From Leisingera sp. ANG-M7 (lineage in GTDB: Bacteria > Pseudomonadota > Alphaproteobacteria > Rhodobacterales > Rhodobacteraceae), in contig NZ_JWLI01000004.1 in NCBI RefSeq assembly GCF_000813965.1, forward strand, positions 62,001 to 126,000: a DNA stretch of 64,000 nucleotides. The letters run 5' to 3'. The position numbers were made by a program, and so were the translations under genes. The number at the start of each line of letters is the position of its first letter. Position 1 is the first letter of the stretch. Positions 16,223-25,737 of the stretch are shown here, piece after piece. The notes under the pieces were generated by a model. That model worked only from the letters and a program-made list of their open reading frames with translations. It did not search any database and was not told the origin of the DNA.

Positions 16223-16795
16223 ATGACAGCTCCTTACTTCTTTGGCTACGGCAGCCTGGTGAACACGGCGACCCACAGCTACGGCGGCGCACAGCCTGCC
16301 CGTCTGCGGGGCTGGCGGCGGGCCTGGGTGCATACCTCTCTGCGCGAAGTGGCTTTCCTGTCGGCGGTACCCTGCGACGACAGTGAAATCGACGGACTGA
16401 TTGCCGAGGTGCCGGGTGCCGACTGGGCCGCTCTGGACGAACGGGAGTTCGCTTACGAGCGATTGCCAGCCGCGGACCGCGTGCAGCATGGGCTGGCGGG
16501 AAGCCCGGAAATCTCTGTCTATGCGGTGCCTGCGGAGAAGCAGAAGGGTGTCAGCGAACGGCACCCGGTTCTGCTGAGCTATCTGGATGTGGTGTTTCAG
16601 GGCTACTTGCACGTGTTCGGCACAGAGGGCTTGAAGGGCTTCATCGAAACCACCGATGGCTGGGACTCCCCCATTCTGGATGACCGCGCAGCACCGCGGT
16701 ATCCGCGCCATCAGGCGATCACCGCAGCTGAGCGCAAAATGTTCGACGATCTGATCGACAGCACCGGCGCCCGCCGCATAGTCTGCAAGGCATGA
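16223..16795 (+). CDS. Gamma-glutamylcyclotransferase-like (ChaC/GGCT fold) protein
   Basis: 190-aa protein starting YFFGYGSLVN, the GGCT glycine-rich substrate loop, with the conserved acidic residue in ALDEREFAYERL as the likely catalytic Glu. Such enzymes release 5-oxoproline from gamma-glutamyl compounds or glutathione. Start 16223 has GGAAGGG upstream; 16202 is the alternative. The stop overlaps the DUF2254 gene start (ATGA), so the two are co-translated. Location beside nsrR and an FNR-like box hints at redox or NO control. Confidence 0.7.
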   Translation: MTAPYFFGYGSLVNTATHSYGGAQPARLRGWRRAWVHTSLREVAFLSAVPCDDSEIDGLIAEVPGADWAALDEREFAYERLPAADRVQHGLAGSPEISVYAVPAEKQKGVSERHPVLLSYLDVVFQGYLHVFGTEGLKGFIETTDGWDSPILDDRAAPRYPRHQAITAAERKMFDDLIDSTGARRIVCKA

Positions 16796-17985
16796 TCGAA
16801 AAGCTATTATTGCACCTTGGCCGGATTGCGCGGCAGCTCTGGTTCAGGGTTGTTCTGATTTCCCTCCTGTCCGTGCTGGCGCTGCTTCTGGCCCCGCTGG
16901 CAAAAACCTGGCTGCCGGACAACCTGAGCGAGGATTTCGGGCGCGAGGCGGTGCTGCCGGTGCTCACGATCCTGGCGTCAGGCATGCTCGCGGTCACCAC
17001 GTTCTCGCTGAACGTCATGGTCAGCGCCTACCGCACTGCCGCTTCGATGGCGACGCCGCGGGTCTACCGGCTGCTGCTAGAGGACACCGTCACCCACCGG
17101 GTGCTGGCAACCTTCGTGAGCGGCTTCATCTATTCGCTGAGCGCGGTGATCCTGTTCCGGGCCGGCTATTTCACGCCTGAGGGCGCGCTGGTGGTGTTTG
17201 GCCTGACCGTCATCGTCGTGGTGCTGATCGTCGGCGCCATTCTGCGCTGGATCGACCATTTGTCGGGCCTGGGCAGTATGGACCACACCCTGCGGCTCAT
17301 TGAGGACCGTACCCGCGCCAGCCTGAAGGCGCGGATGGACAAGCCCTGCCTCGGAGGGCTCTGCGCACGCGAGGAGGGCAAACCGGACGGCGCGGTGGAT
17401 ATCCCGGCGGCCAAAAGCGGATTTGTCCGCTATGCCGGGCTGTCGCGGCTCAATGAACTGGCAGAGGAGGCCGGTACGCAGATCACCCTGGCGCGGGCGC
17501 CGGGGCAATACATCCTGCGCGGCCAGCCGGTGGCCTGGGCCACAGCCGGGGACAATGACTTCTGCAAGGCAGCCTCTGCCGCGATCGACATCGGCGATGT
17601 GCGCAGCTTCGACCAGGATCCATCCTTTGGGCTCACCCTGCTGGCGGAGACCGCGCAGCGGGCGCTATCGCCCGGCGTGAACGATCCCGGCACCGCGGTG
17701 GAGGTGATGGGGCGGCTGGAGCGGTTGCTGTGGGAGAACATGCCAGCGGATGAGGCCAGCGAGACACGCGAAGCAACCTATCCGAATGTGAGCATCCCGC
17801 CGGTCACCGCCAGCCACCTGCTGCGCTGCGCCTTTCCTCCAATCGCCCGCTGCGGCAGCGACTCACCTTCGGTGATGCGCTGGATGGAGAAGTCGCTGGA
17901 CGCGCTTGGCGGCCACCCGAACCCGGACATGGCGGAGGCCGCCAAGGAGATGTGCCAGGAAGTGCAGGACGGCCGCTGGGGCTGA
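16792..17985 (+). CDS. DUF2254 membrane protein
   Basis: 397-aa protein with four likely N-terminal membrane helices (about 18-38, 52-78, 100-122, 128-150) followed by a soluble domain of about 240 aa with the DUF2254 pattern RYAGLSRLNELAEEAG and ALSPGVNDPGTAVE. Molecular role of the family is unknown. It is coupled by ATGA to the GGCT-like gene. Confidence 0.8.
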   Translation: MIEKLLLHLGRIARQLWFRVVLISLLSVLALLLAPLAKTWLPDNLSEDFGREAVLPVLTILASGMLAVTTFSLNVMVSAYRTAASMATPRVYRLLLEDTVTHRVLATFVSGFIYSLSAVILFRAGYFTPEGALVVFGLTVIVVVLIVGAILRWIDHLSGLGSMDHTLRLIEDRTRASLKARMDKPCLGGLCAREEGKPDGAVDIPAAKSGFVRYAGLSRLNELAEEAGTQITLARAPGQYILRGQPVAWATAGDNDFCKAASAAIDIGDVRSFDQDPSFGLTLLAETAQRALSPGVNDPGTAVEVMGRLERLLWENMPADEASETREATYPNVSIPPVTASHLLRCAFPPIARCGSDSPSVMRWMEKSLDALGGHPNPDMAEAAKEMCQEVQDGRWG

Positions 17986-18140
17986 TCTGCCAGTTATCCG
18001 ACGGAACGGAAGCCTCCCGCCTGCTGCGGCACATGTGCCATGCGCCTTCACAGTTGGGCATGGCAGTGCGGCGCCCGGCCCGCCCGCAGCGGCGGCACCT
18101 TTTTTGCCACCTTCGCGGGCGGGAGCTTCCCGAAAACGCA

Positions 18141-18168
18141 AAAGGCGGCACCACACGGCACCGCCTTT
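18141..18168 (-). terminator. Terminator of gltX
   Basis: Arms AAAGGCGG (18141-18148) and CCGCCTTT (18161-18168); read on the minus strand the stem is followed by TTGCGTTTTC. It lies 22 bases beyond the gltX stop. Confidence 0.65.
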
Positions 18169-18189
18169 CTGGAATGGCTTATGCAAACC

Positions 18190-19518
18190 TTAGCCGCGGA
18201 CGCGCACGGTTTCCATCAGCGCCAGCAGGGCGGACATGTCGGGGCCGCGCTCCATGCCGGTGACGGCTTTGCGCAGCGGCATGAACAGGCCCTTGCCCTT
18301 GCGGCCCGTCGCCTCTTTCACCGCAGCGGTCCATTTGCCCCAGCTTTCGCTGTTGTAGGGGCCTTCGGGCAGCAGCGCCATCGCCTCTGCAATGAAGTCC
18401 TTGTCCTCATCAGCCACCAGCGGCTCAGCACCATCGCGGCACAGCTCCCACCAGCCCGCGAGATCCTTGAGCGTGGTGATGTTTTCCTTGGCCATATCCC
18501 AGAAGGCGGCCTGTTTCTCTGCCGGAACGCCCAGCTCGTCCACATGGGTCTGCACGGCCTCCAGCGGCAGCGACTGCAGGTGGCGGGCGGTCAGCGGATA
18601 GAGATCCTCGACATCGAACTTGGTTGGTGCAGCGCCAAAACGATTGATGTCAAAGCCGTCGATCAGTTCCGCCAGTTCCGTGCGCAGTTCCACCGGGTCG
18701 GAGGAGCCCAGGCGCGCCATCAGGCTGAGCAGCGCCATAGGCTGCACGCCGGCCTCTCGCAGATCGCGCAGCGCCAGGGTGCCCAGGCGCTTGGACAGCG
18801 CCTCACCCTGCGGGCCGGTCAGCAGCGAGTGGTGCGCGAAGGAGGGGACAGAACCGCCCAGTGCCTCGATGATCTGGATCTGGGTTGCGGTGTTGGTCAC
18901 GTGGTCGGAACCGCGCACCACATGGGTCACGCCCATCTCGGTGTCGTCGACCACAGAGGCAAGGGTGTAAAGAAACTGGCCGTCGCCGCGGATCAGAACC
19001 GGGTCGGAGACCGAGGCCGCGTCAATGGAGATATCGCCCAGGATGCCGTCGGTCCACTCGATGCGCTGGTGATCCAGCTTGAAACGCCAGACGCCATCGC
19101 CGCGTTCGGCGCGCAGCGCCGCTTTCTCGTCATCGGAAAGGTTCAGCGCGGCACGGTCATAGACCGGCGGCTTGCCCATGTTCAGCTGTTTCTTGCGCTT
19201 CAGGTCAAGTTCGGTCGGGGTCTCGAACGCCTCGTAGAAACGGCCGATCTCGCGCAGCTTTTCCGCCGCAGCGACATAGCGGTCGAGGCGCTCTGACTGG
19301 CGCTCCACCTTGTCCCAGGTCAGGCCCAGCCATTCCAGGTCCTGCTTGATGGCATCGACATATTCTTCCTTGGACCGCTCAGGGTCGGTGTCATCGATGC
19401 GCAGGATGAAGGTGCCGCCAGCCTTGCGGGCGATCAGATAGTTCATCAGCGCGGTGCGCAGGTTGCCGACGTGGATATAGCCGGTCGGCGACGGGGCAAA
19501 ACGGGTGGTGGTCATCAC
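18190..19518 (-). CDS. gltX: Glutamate-tRNA ligase
   Basis: Class I aminoacyl-tRNA synthetase charging tRNA-Glu (and possibly tRNA-Gln for transamidation). 442 aa; HIGH-type motif HVGN in PSPTGYIHVGNLRTAL near residue 16, KMSKS-type motif ALSKRLG. Alphaproteobacteria often carry two GltX copies and this one is of the shorter type; which tRNA it prefers cannot be read here. Upstream gap of about 120 bases to the DUF1801 gene. Confidence 0.95.
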   Translation of the reverse strand: MMTTTRFAPSPTGYIHVGNLRTALMNYLIARKAGGTFILRIDDTDPERSKEEYVDAIKQDLEWLGLTWDKVERQSERLDRYVAAAEKLREIGRFYEAFETPTELDLKRKKQLNMGKPPVYDRAALNLSDDEKAALRAERGDGVWRFKLDHQRIEWTDGILGDISIDAASVSDPVLIRGDGQFLYTLASVVDDTEMGVTHVVRGSDHVTNTATQIQIIEALGGSVPSFAHHSLLTGPQGEALSKRLGTLALRDLREAGVQPMALLSLMARLGSSDPVELRTELAELIDGFDINRFGAAPTKFDVEDLYPLTARHLQSLPLEAVQTHVDELGVPAEKQAAFWDMAKENITTLKDLAGWWELCRDGAEPLVADEDKDFIAEAMALLPEGPYNSESWGKWTAAVKEATGRKGKGLFMPLRKAVTGMERGPDMSALLALMETVRVRG

Positions 19519-19609
19519 GAGTCTCCTGTTGCCCTGCCCCTTGTCACATGGGCGGCGGATTGTCCAGTTTCGCGAGGGTTAACGCGCCTTTGCAGCATGC
19601 CTGCGGCGC

Positions 19610-19631
19610 AAGTATTTTTGGAATAATGATG
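19610..19631 (-). repeat. Dispersed intergenic motif, copy 1
   Basis: Reads AAGTATTTTTGGAATAATGA on +; core TTCCAAAAATACT on the minus strand is shared exactly with 46031-46052 and nearly with 42005-42024. It lies just beyond the stop of the DUF1801 gene. Confidence 0.5.
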
Positions 19632-19636
19632 CCAGG

Positions 19637-20065
19637 TTACCCAGGCTGCACGGGCCAGATTGCATCGAGGTCTTTGAGGCCCGCGCGGATCAGCTCGCCC
19701 AGCACGTCCAGATCAACATCAGCGAGCTTATTCACATAGAGGCAGCTTTTGCCGAGACGATGCTTGCCAAGGCGGGCCAGGATTGCGCTGTAGTCCTGGT
19801 AGCCCGGCATGATGTAGATCGAATGGCGCGCCCGGCGCGGGGCAAAACCGGTAGCCAGGAACTCGCCTTCCCGGCCTGTCGCATAACGGTAATGGTATCT
19901 GCCGTAGCCGATGATCGACGGGCCCCACATCTGCGGCTGGTACCCCGTCACCTCGCAAAACAGCCGGTTTAGCTCTTGCGCCTCGACCGATTTGCGCTCC
20001 GGCTCCACAGCTTGCAGAAAGTCTTCGACGCTTGCGCCTGTTGGCGCAGTTTTGTTGCCGCTCAT
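19637..20065 (-). CDS. DUF1801 domain protein
   Basis: 142-aa soluble protein with the DUF1801 pattern (VEDFLQAV...R, MWGPSIIGYGRYHYRYATG, KSCLYVNKLADVDLDVL). The YGxYHY segment and the K-x-x-LYVN-K segment are the conserved blocks. Fold is YdhG-like; biochemical role is unknown. Separate transcription from gltX is likely. Confidence 0.8.
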   Translation of the reverse strand: MSGNKTAPTGASVEDFLQAVEPERKSVEAQELNRLFCEVTGYQPQMWGPSIIGYGRYHYRYATGREGEFLATGFAPRRARHSIYIMPGYQDYSAILARLGKHRLGKSCLYVNKLADVDLDVLGELIRAGLKDLDAIWPVQPG

Positions 20066-20141
20066 CCGCCATCCCTCCTGCCGTAATGATAGTGCTGCAC
20101 TTACACTCTGACAGCCCGGGGCAGCCTGCCGGCCAAATGGA

Positions 20142-21524
20142 TCAGTAGCCGGTCTGCGGGCCGTAGCCGCTGCCGTCAGTGAACCGCGACAGGCGGAAGG
20201 CGTGCGGATCCACGACCGGGGCGCTGCCGGTCACCAGATCAGCGGTCAGTCGTCCGGCGGCGGGCCCAATGCCAAAGCCGTGGCCGGAGAAACCCGTGGC
20301 AATGAACAGCCCCGGCAGGCTATCGACCTGAGAGATGACCGGGATCGCATCCGGTGTCACATCCATCAGCCCGGCCCAGCTTTGCACCACATCGGCGTCT
20401 TGCAGCACCGGGAAAGCCTTTTGCGCGGCGGCCCAGCCGCTGCGGAGCGCTTTTTGCGAGGGCGCCGGATCCAGCACGCGGCACTGTTCGAAGGGCGTGG
20501 TGTCCTGCGGATCCCAGCGCCTGGCCTGGGCGGCTTCCTCCGCCCAGCGGCCAGACACACGGAACTGCAGGGCCTGCCACTCCTGGCGCAGGCTGGGCAG
20601 GTATTTCCAGCCCAGACGGAAGCTGTCAGGAACGATGTCGACCACGTTTTCCATCGCGTCAGACACCGTGTAGCCGCCATCCGACCGCTTGCGCAGGCCG
20701 AGATTGCCGCTGCGCACGGAAGTTTCCGGGCCGCCTGGCACCGGTGAGGTGCGCAAGACCGAGTTCAACACTTTGAGCTGCGGCAGGTCCACGCCTGCAT
20801 TGCCCAAAAACAACCGCGACCATGTTCCGCCTGCGGTGACAACGGCAGAGCAGGCCACCCGGCCGCGTTCAGTCATCACACCGCTGATGCGGCCGGCAGA
20901 GGTTTCAACACTGCGCACCGCGCAATCGGTCATGACTTTCGCCCCGGCTGCACGGGCGACGGAGGCGATTGCGTGGGTGGCCAGCTGCGGCTCTGCCCGC
21001 CCGTCCAGCGGCGTGTGCAGCGCAGCCTGCGCCTTGGTCTGGTGTCCCGGCATCAGCTGGGCCAGCTGTTCGCCGCGAACCATACGGGCGCCCTGGTCCC
21101 AGCCATCGAGGTTGCGCAGCCAGCGTTCAAGCTGCGCCTCGCGCTTGCCAGTTTCCGCAGTATAAAGAATGCCGGAACGGATGAAGCCGGTTTCATGCCC
21201 GGTGCGTTCTGCCAATCCCTCCCACAAGCGCAGGGATTCTGCCATCAGCGGGATTTCCCGCGGATCCCGGCAGGCGATGCGCACCCACCCCCAGTTGCGC
21301 GAGCTTTGCTCGCCTGCGATCTGGCCCTTTTCGCAGAGCAGCACGGAATACCCGCGCTCGGCCAGCTCCAGCGCGGTACTGGCGCCGATGATACCGCCAC
21401 CGATCACCACGGCGTCGACGGCCTTGGGCAGGGCCAGATCGGATTGGAAATGAGGCAGCTTCGGTCCGGGCATGCGGGCATCTATGCCCGGTGCGAAACC
21501 GCCGGTCCAGCGTGCATGCGACAC
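20142..21524 (-). CDS. FAD-dependent oxidoreductase (DAO family)
   Basis: 460-aa (from GTG 21524) or 443-aa (from ATG 21473) cytosolic flavoenzyme. The Rossmann dinucleotide motif VVIGGGIIGASTALELAERG and the SSRNWGWVR segment place it with D-amino-acid / glycine oxidase-like dehydrogenases; the C-terminal FSGHGFGIGPAAGRLTADL is the second FAD contact. Substrate is probably an amine or N-methylated amino acid, but unproven. Neither start has a strong ribosome-binding site, so the N-terminus is uncertain. Confidence 0.85.
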   Translation of the reverse strand: MSHARWTGGFAPGIDARMPGPKLPHFQSDLALPKAVDAVVIGGGIIGASTALELAERGYSVLLCEKGQIAGEQSSRNWGWVRIACRDPREIPLMAESLRLWEGLAERTGHETGFIRSGILYTAETGKREAQLERWLRNLDGWDQGARMVRGEQLAQLMPGHQTKAQAALHTPLDGRAEPQLATHAIASVARAAGAKVMTDCAVRSVETSAGRISGVMTERGRVACSAVVTAGGTWSRLFLGNAGVDLPQLKVLNSVLRTSPVPGGPETSVRSGNLGLRKRSDGGYTVSDAMENVVDIVPDSFRLGWKYLPSLRQEWQALQFRVSGRWAEEAAQARRWDPQDTTPFEQCRVLDPAPSQKALRSGWAAAQKAFPVLQDADVVQSWAGLMDVTPDAIPVISQVDSLPGLFIATGFSGHGFGIGPAAGRLTADLVTGSAPVVDPHAFRLSRFTDGSGYGPQTGY

Positions 21525-21652
21525 CCGCTGCGCCGCATTACGCCATTGTGATTTTTCCGCCGCAGATCAGAGCGTTACCGGCACCGAAGCTGCGTTCACA
21601 TCCATACAGAAAGAGCAGTAAACCTCGCGATTTCAACGGGTTAACGCAGCCC

Positions 21653-23311
21653 TCAGGAGGGATCGCGCCAGCGGTTCACAATTGGGTAGCGGCGGTCCAG
21701 CCAGAACGCGCGCCGGGTCAGGCGGGCACCGGGGGCGGACTGGAAACGCTTGTATTCGCTGATATAAATCAGGTGCTCCACCCGTTTGGCGGTTTCCCGG
21801 TCAAAGCCCGCCGCGACGCAATCTGCGATTGAGCCATCCTGATCCACCAGAATGTCGAGGATTGCATCCAGCACCGGGTAGTCCGGCAGGCTGTCGCTGT
21901 CCTTCTGATCCTCACGAAGCTCGGCTGTGGGCGGTTTGTCGATCACGTTGGGGCGGATCACCTCGCCCGCCGGGCCCATCATCCAGGGGCGGTGGTTGGC
22001 GTTACGCCAGCGGCAGGTTTCAAACACCCGGGTCTTGTAGAGATCCTTGATTGGGTTATAGCCGCCGTTCATGTCGCCATAGATGGTGGCATAGCCGACC
22101 GCGACCTCCGACTTGTTGCCAGTGGTCAGCAGCATTTCCCCGAACTTGTTGGACATTGCCATCAGAAGGAGGCCGCGCAGGCGGGACTGGATGTTTTCCT
22201 CCGTCAGGTCCGGCTCCATTCCCTCGAACAGCGGCGCCAGCGTATTGGTGATTGCAGCGCGGCCCTCGGATATCGGGACATAGTCGTAATGCACACCCAG
22301 CGCCTTGGCGACCGCTTCGGCATCGTCGAGCGATTCCCGGCTGGTGTATTCAGAAGGCAGCATCACGCAGCGGACGTTTTCAGCGCCCAGCGCGTCCACC
22401 GCAATGGCCGCAACGATGGCCGAGTCCACGCCGCCGGACAAACCCAGCAGAACCTTTTTGAAGCCGGTCTTGCCCATGTAGTCGCGCAAGGATTCCACCA
22501 TCACCCGGTAGTCCTGCTCCCATGCGTCAGGGAGATGCGCCTTTTCGCCCTCAACCGCACGCCAGCCGTCATCGGTGCGCTCCAGATCGAGCTGAGCATA
22601 GGCCTCGTCAAAGACCGGCATCTGCAGCGCCAGCGAACCGCCCGGGTTCAGCACGAAGGAGCCGCCATCAAAGACCTGGTCATCCTGGCCGCCGACCATG
22701 TTCAGGTAAATCACCGGCAGATGGGTTTCGACAGAACGAGCCACCATGTGGTTGAAGCGCACTTCCATCTTGTCGCGGAAATAGGGTGAACCGTTGGGAA
22801 TCAGCAGGAACTCGGCACCGGTCTCCGCCAGAGTTTCCGCAACATCCTCGTGCCAGCCATCTTCGCATATGGGGGAGCCGATGCGGGTATTGCCAACGGC
22901 ATAGGGGCCGCCCAAGGGGCCTGCGTCAAAGATACGGACTTCGTCAAAGACAGTCTCGTTCGGCAGATGGTGCTTGAGGCTGCGCGACGCGATCTTGCCG
23001 CCTTTCAAAATCAGGTAAGCATTATAGAGCCGCCCGCCCTCGACCCAGGGGCTGCCGATGGCCAGCGCCGGACCGTCTGCGCAATCCGCGGCCAGTTTCT
23101 CTACCTCGGCGATGGCGGCGGTGTGGAAGGCCGGCTTCATCACCAGGTCCTGGGTGTTGTAGCCGGTGATGAACATTTCCGGCAGCGCCACCAGATCGGC
23201 GTCAGCCTTGCGGCCCTCTTCCCATGCAGTGCGGGCCTTGGCAGCGTTGCCTGCCAGGTCGCCCACGGTTGGGTTCAGCTGCGCCAGTGTCACGCGGAAA
23301 CGGTCTGCCAT
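21653..23311 (-). CDS. nadE: Glutamine-dependent NAD+ synthetase
   Basis: Last step of NAD synthesis, converting deamido-NAD with glutamine nitrogen. 552 aa: an N-terminal nitrilase-like glutaminase domain with Glu (LPEMFITGYN), Lys (KHHLPN) and Cys (SPICEDGWHE) triad, then the synthetase domain with P-loop LGLSGGVDSA. Length is normal for the two-domain type. Stands alone, divergent from the MORN gene. Confidence 0.95.
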   Translation of the reverse strand: MADRFRVTLAQLNPTVGDLAGNAAKARTAWEEGRKADADLVALPEMFITGYNTQDLVMKPAFHTAAIAEVEKLAADCADGPALAIGSPWVEGGRLYNAYLILKGGKIASRSLKHHLPNETVFDEVRIFDAGPLGGPYAVGNTRIGSPICEDGWHEDVAETLAETGAEFLLIPNGSPYFRDKMEVRFNHMVARSVETHLPVIYLNMVGGQDDQVFDGGSFVLNPGGSLALQMPVFDEAYAQLDLERTDDGWRAVEGEKAHLPDAWEQDYRVMVESLRDYMGKTGFKKVLLGLSGGVDSAIVAAIAVDALGAENVRCVMLPSEYTSRESLDDAEAVAKALGVHYDYVPISEGRAAITNTLAPLFEGMEPDLTEENIQSRLRGLLLMAMSNKFGEMLLTTGNKSEVAVGYATIYGDMNGGYNPIKDLYKTRVFETCRWRNANHRPWMMGPAGEVIRPNVIDKPPTAELREDQKDSDSLPDYPVLDAILDILVDQDGSIADCVAAGFDRETAKRVEHLIYISEYKRFQSAPGARLTRRAFWLDRRYPIVNRWRDPS

Positions 23312-23492
23312 GCTGCTTGGGCCCTTTGTAACAATCCTCCATCAGCCATTTACCAGATTGACGGCCAAGGAAAAGGGCAAGGGGGCAGGCTAGGGAAAAG
23401 ACATTGCGGCCCGTGTTGCGGTAGCTTAGTTTCCGGGCGAGCAACCCAATATGGCAGCAGCACCGTAATTCCTGGGCAGGCAGAGGCTTTCA

Positions 23493-24929
23493 ATGACCCG
23501 TTTCGGCACCGCATTCGCGCTTTCCACTCTCTTGGCACTAGCCGCCCCAGTCCTTGCCCAAGACAGCGAGGTCATCACCACCCAGGACGAGATCGGCGGC
23601 GTCTATGAAGGCACTTTCAAGGGCGGGCTGCAGCATGGCACCGGCACATACAAGCTGCCGAACGGCTATGAGTACAGCGGCGAATGGGTCGAAGGCGAAG
23701 TGCGCGGCCAAGGCGTGGCGCGGTTCCCCGACGGTTCGGTCTATGAGGGCGAGTTTGCGCAAGGCAAGCCGCATGGACTGGGTAAGCTGACCCGGGCTGA
23801 CGGCAGCACCTATGAGGGCGGCTGGCAGGACGGCCAGATCCACGGCGACGGCACCTCAGTCTACACCACCGGCGTGCGCTATCAGGGCAGCTTTGCCGAT
23901 GGCAAACGGCACGGCCAGGGCGTGATGACCTCTCCCGATGGCTATACCTATAACGGCGACTGGGTTGAGGGCCGTCAAGAAGGCCTGGCGAAGATCACCT
24001 ATGCTGAAGGAACCGTCTACGAAGGTTCCGTGGCCGACGGGCAATTGCAGGGCCAAGGCAGGTTGGCGACCTCCGACGGGCTGGTCTATGAGGGCGAATG
24101 GCAGGCCAGCCAGATGCATGGCACCGGCAAGCTGATACAGGCCAATGGCGATGTCTACGAGGGCGAACTGCAGAAGGGCCGCCGCCACGGCGCCGGCACA
24201 CAGACCTATGCAAATGGCGATGTCTATGCCGGCGATTTCCACAACGATCTGCGTCACGGAAGCGGCACCTTCACCGAAAAGGACGGCTATACCTACACCG
24301 GCGCATGGGTGAAGGGCCAGATCGAGGGCAACGGCAAAGCAGTCTACCCCGACGGCTCAGTCTACGAGGGCGAATTCCGTGATGACCTGTCCGAAGGCAA
24401 GGGCAAGATCACCTATCCGGACGGCGCCACTTATGAAGGCGATTGGGTGGCCGGGGTGATTGAGGGCGAAGGCACCACCGTCTATCCCAATGGCCTGACG
24501 TATACCGGCGGCTTCAAGAACGCCAAGAACCACGGCAACGGGGTGATGACCTATGCCGACGGCTACCGTTACGAAGGCGGCTGGCAGGACGGGCAGCGCC
24601 ACGGCGATGCTGTCGTAACCTACGCGGACGGATCCGTCTACACTGGCCAGTTCACCGGTGGCAAACGCCACGGGCAGGGCAAGATCGTGATGCCCAATGG
24701 CTTCATTTATGAAGGCGAATGGCAGGAGGGCAAGATCCTGGGCCAAGGCGTAGCGACTTATGCCAACGGCGATGTTTACGAGGGCAGCTTTGTCAACGGC
24801 AAGCGGCAGGGGGCTGGCACGATGAAATATGCCTCCGGCGTGCAGGAAGACGGCAACTGGGAAAACGGCGCGCTGGTCAGCGGCGGTGCGGAGGCCGCAG
24901 GGCAGGCTGAAACAGGGCAGACCGAGTAA
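23493..24929 (+). CDS. Exported MORN-repeat protein, 18 full repeats
   Basis: 478 aa with signal peptide (TAFALSTLLALAAPVLA) and then 18 consecutive 23-residue MORN repeats (about residues 36-449, consensus YEGEW-G--HGQGV--YADG-V) plus a partial nineteenth. Repeats are tandem with no insertion. Bacterial MORN proteins are thought to form long beta-hairpin rods binding membranes or partner proteins; exported versions are structural or lipid-associated. No catalytic domain is present. A strong terminator follows. Confidence 0.9.
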   Translation: MTRFGTAFALSTLLALAAPVLAQDSEVITTQDEIGGVYEGTFKGGLQHGTGTYKLPNGYEYSGEWVEGEVRGQGVARFPDGSVYEGEFAQGKPHGLGKLTRADGSTYEGGWQDGQIHGDGTSVYTTGVRYQGSFADGKRHGQGVMTSPDGYTYNGDWVEGRQEGLAKITYAEGTVYEGSVADGQLQGQGRLATSDGLVYEGEWQASQMHGTGKLIQANGDVYEGELQKGRRHGAGTQTYANGDVYAGDFHNDLRHGSGTFTEKDGYTYTGAWVKGQIEGNGKAVYPDGSVYEGEFRDDLSEGKGKITYPDGATYEGDWVAGVIEGEGTTVYPNGLTYTGGFKNAKNHGNGVMTYADGYRYEGGWQDGQRHGDAVVTYADGSVYTGQFTGGKRHGQGKIVMPNGFIYEGEWQEGKILGQGVATYANGDVYEGSFVNGKRQGAGTMKYASGVQEDGNWENGALVSGGAEAAGQAETGQTE

Positions 24930-24943
24930 CTCGGACAGGAACG

Positions 24944-24974
24944 AAGGCGCGCCAGGGTGGCGCGCCTTTTTTTG
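24944..24974. terminator. Strong bidirectional terminator after MORN gene
   Basis: AAGGCGCGCC (24944-24953) pairs with GGCGCGCCTT (24959-24968), 5-base loop, followed by TTTTT. It sits between the convergent MORN and PPOX genes. Confidence 0.9.
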
Positions 24975-24976
24975 TT

Positions 24977-25642
24977 TCAACCGATGCGGATGCGGCTCAG
25001 GTGGTCGGGCATCGCGACACCCACCAGATTGGCAGGATCGGGCTGCGGCGGATGCAGTTCCATCGCCATCGGCACCACACCGGCCCAGATCGGCAGGGCG
25101 TAGTCCTCCTCATCATCCTTGGGCGGGCCGGAGCGAATCTTGGCCGCCCCTTCCTCAATCGGTATGCGCAGCAGTGCGGTTGCCTTCAGCTCCTGCGCTG
25201 TCATCGGGCGCAGGGTCTCCCAGCGGCCCGGGAAGATGTGGTCCACCATCATCTTGAGACTGGCGGCCTTGGCGTCCTCGTCCGTGACCTGTTCTGCCAC
25301 GCCGAACAGCATTGCAGAGCGGAAGTTGACCGAGTGGTGAAATGCCGAGCGCGCCAGTACGTAGCCGTCCATGCAGGTGACACTCAGGCAGACCTCTGCC
25401 CCGGCCATCGCCCGGATCGCGCGGCTGGCGGCGGAGCCATGCCAGTAGACGTGATCCCCCTCGCGCCATTGCAAGGTCGGCAGCACGGAGGTAGCGCCAT
25501 TGATCTGATAGCCGATATGGGCCAGCGGCATGGCGTCGAGCACCTGATACAGGCTTTCGCGGTCATAAAGCCCGCGTTCATGGGCGCGGCGCAGGCGGCT
25601 GCGATCCGATTTCAGGGCGGTTTCTTGTTCGGGCTGGCGCAT
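24977..25642 (-). CDS. Pyridoxamine 5'-phosphate oxidase-like flavin-binding protein
   Basis: 221-aa member of the split-barrel PNPOx/Nim-like family (HIGYQINGATSVLPTLQWREGDHVYWHGS; VNFRSAMLFGVAEQV). Such proteins bind FMN or F420 and reduce small molecules; the true PNPO signature is absent, so a vitamin B6 role is not shown. It is divergent from a PdxR-like regulator, a pairing frequently found, suggesting that the regulator controls it. Confidence 0.8.
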   Translation of the reverse strand: MRQPEQETALKSDRSRLRRAHERGLYDRESLYQVLDAMPLAHIGYQINGATSVLPTLQWREGDHVYWHGSAASRAIRAMAGAEVCLSVTCMDGYVLARSAFHHSVNFRSAMLFGVAEQVTDEDAKAASLKMMVDHIFPGRWETLRPMTAQELKATALLRIPIEEGAAKIRSGPPKDDEEDYALPIWAGVVPMAMELHPPQPDPANLVGVAMPDHLSRIRIG

Positions 25643-25688
25643 GGGCTGACCTCATGTTTCTTGTTGTTTCCCACGACAGCTACGCGCA

Positions 25689-25718
25689 AACTGGCCTTAA
25701 ATTAACTTCCAGTTCCAG
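25689..25718. promoter_or_regulatory. Candidate PdxR/MocR operator
   Basis: AACTGG (25689-25694) and CCAGTT (25709-25714) form an inverted repeat; TTCCAG occurs twice in tandem at 25707-25712 and 25713-25718. MocR-type regulators use direct plus inverted half-sites, and this lies in the 95-base divergent gap. Confidence 0.45.
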
Positions 25719-25737
25719 ATAAAAAGAGCAGTCCAAT

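Noticed and set aside
23601-24900. DNA tandem repeat or CRISPR-like array
   Set aside because: Periodicity of 69 bases is the protein-level MORN repeat; DNA units are diverged and there are no spacers.
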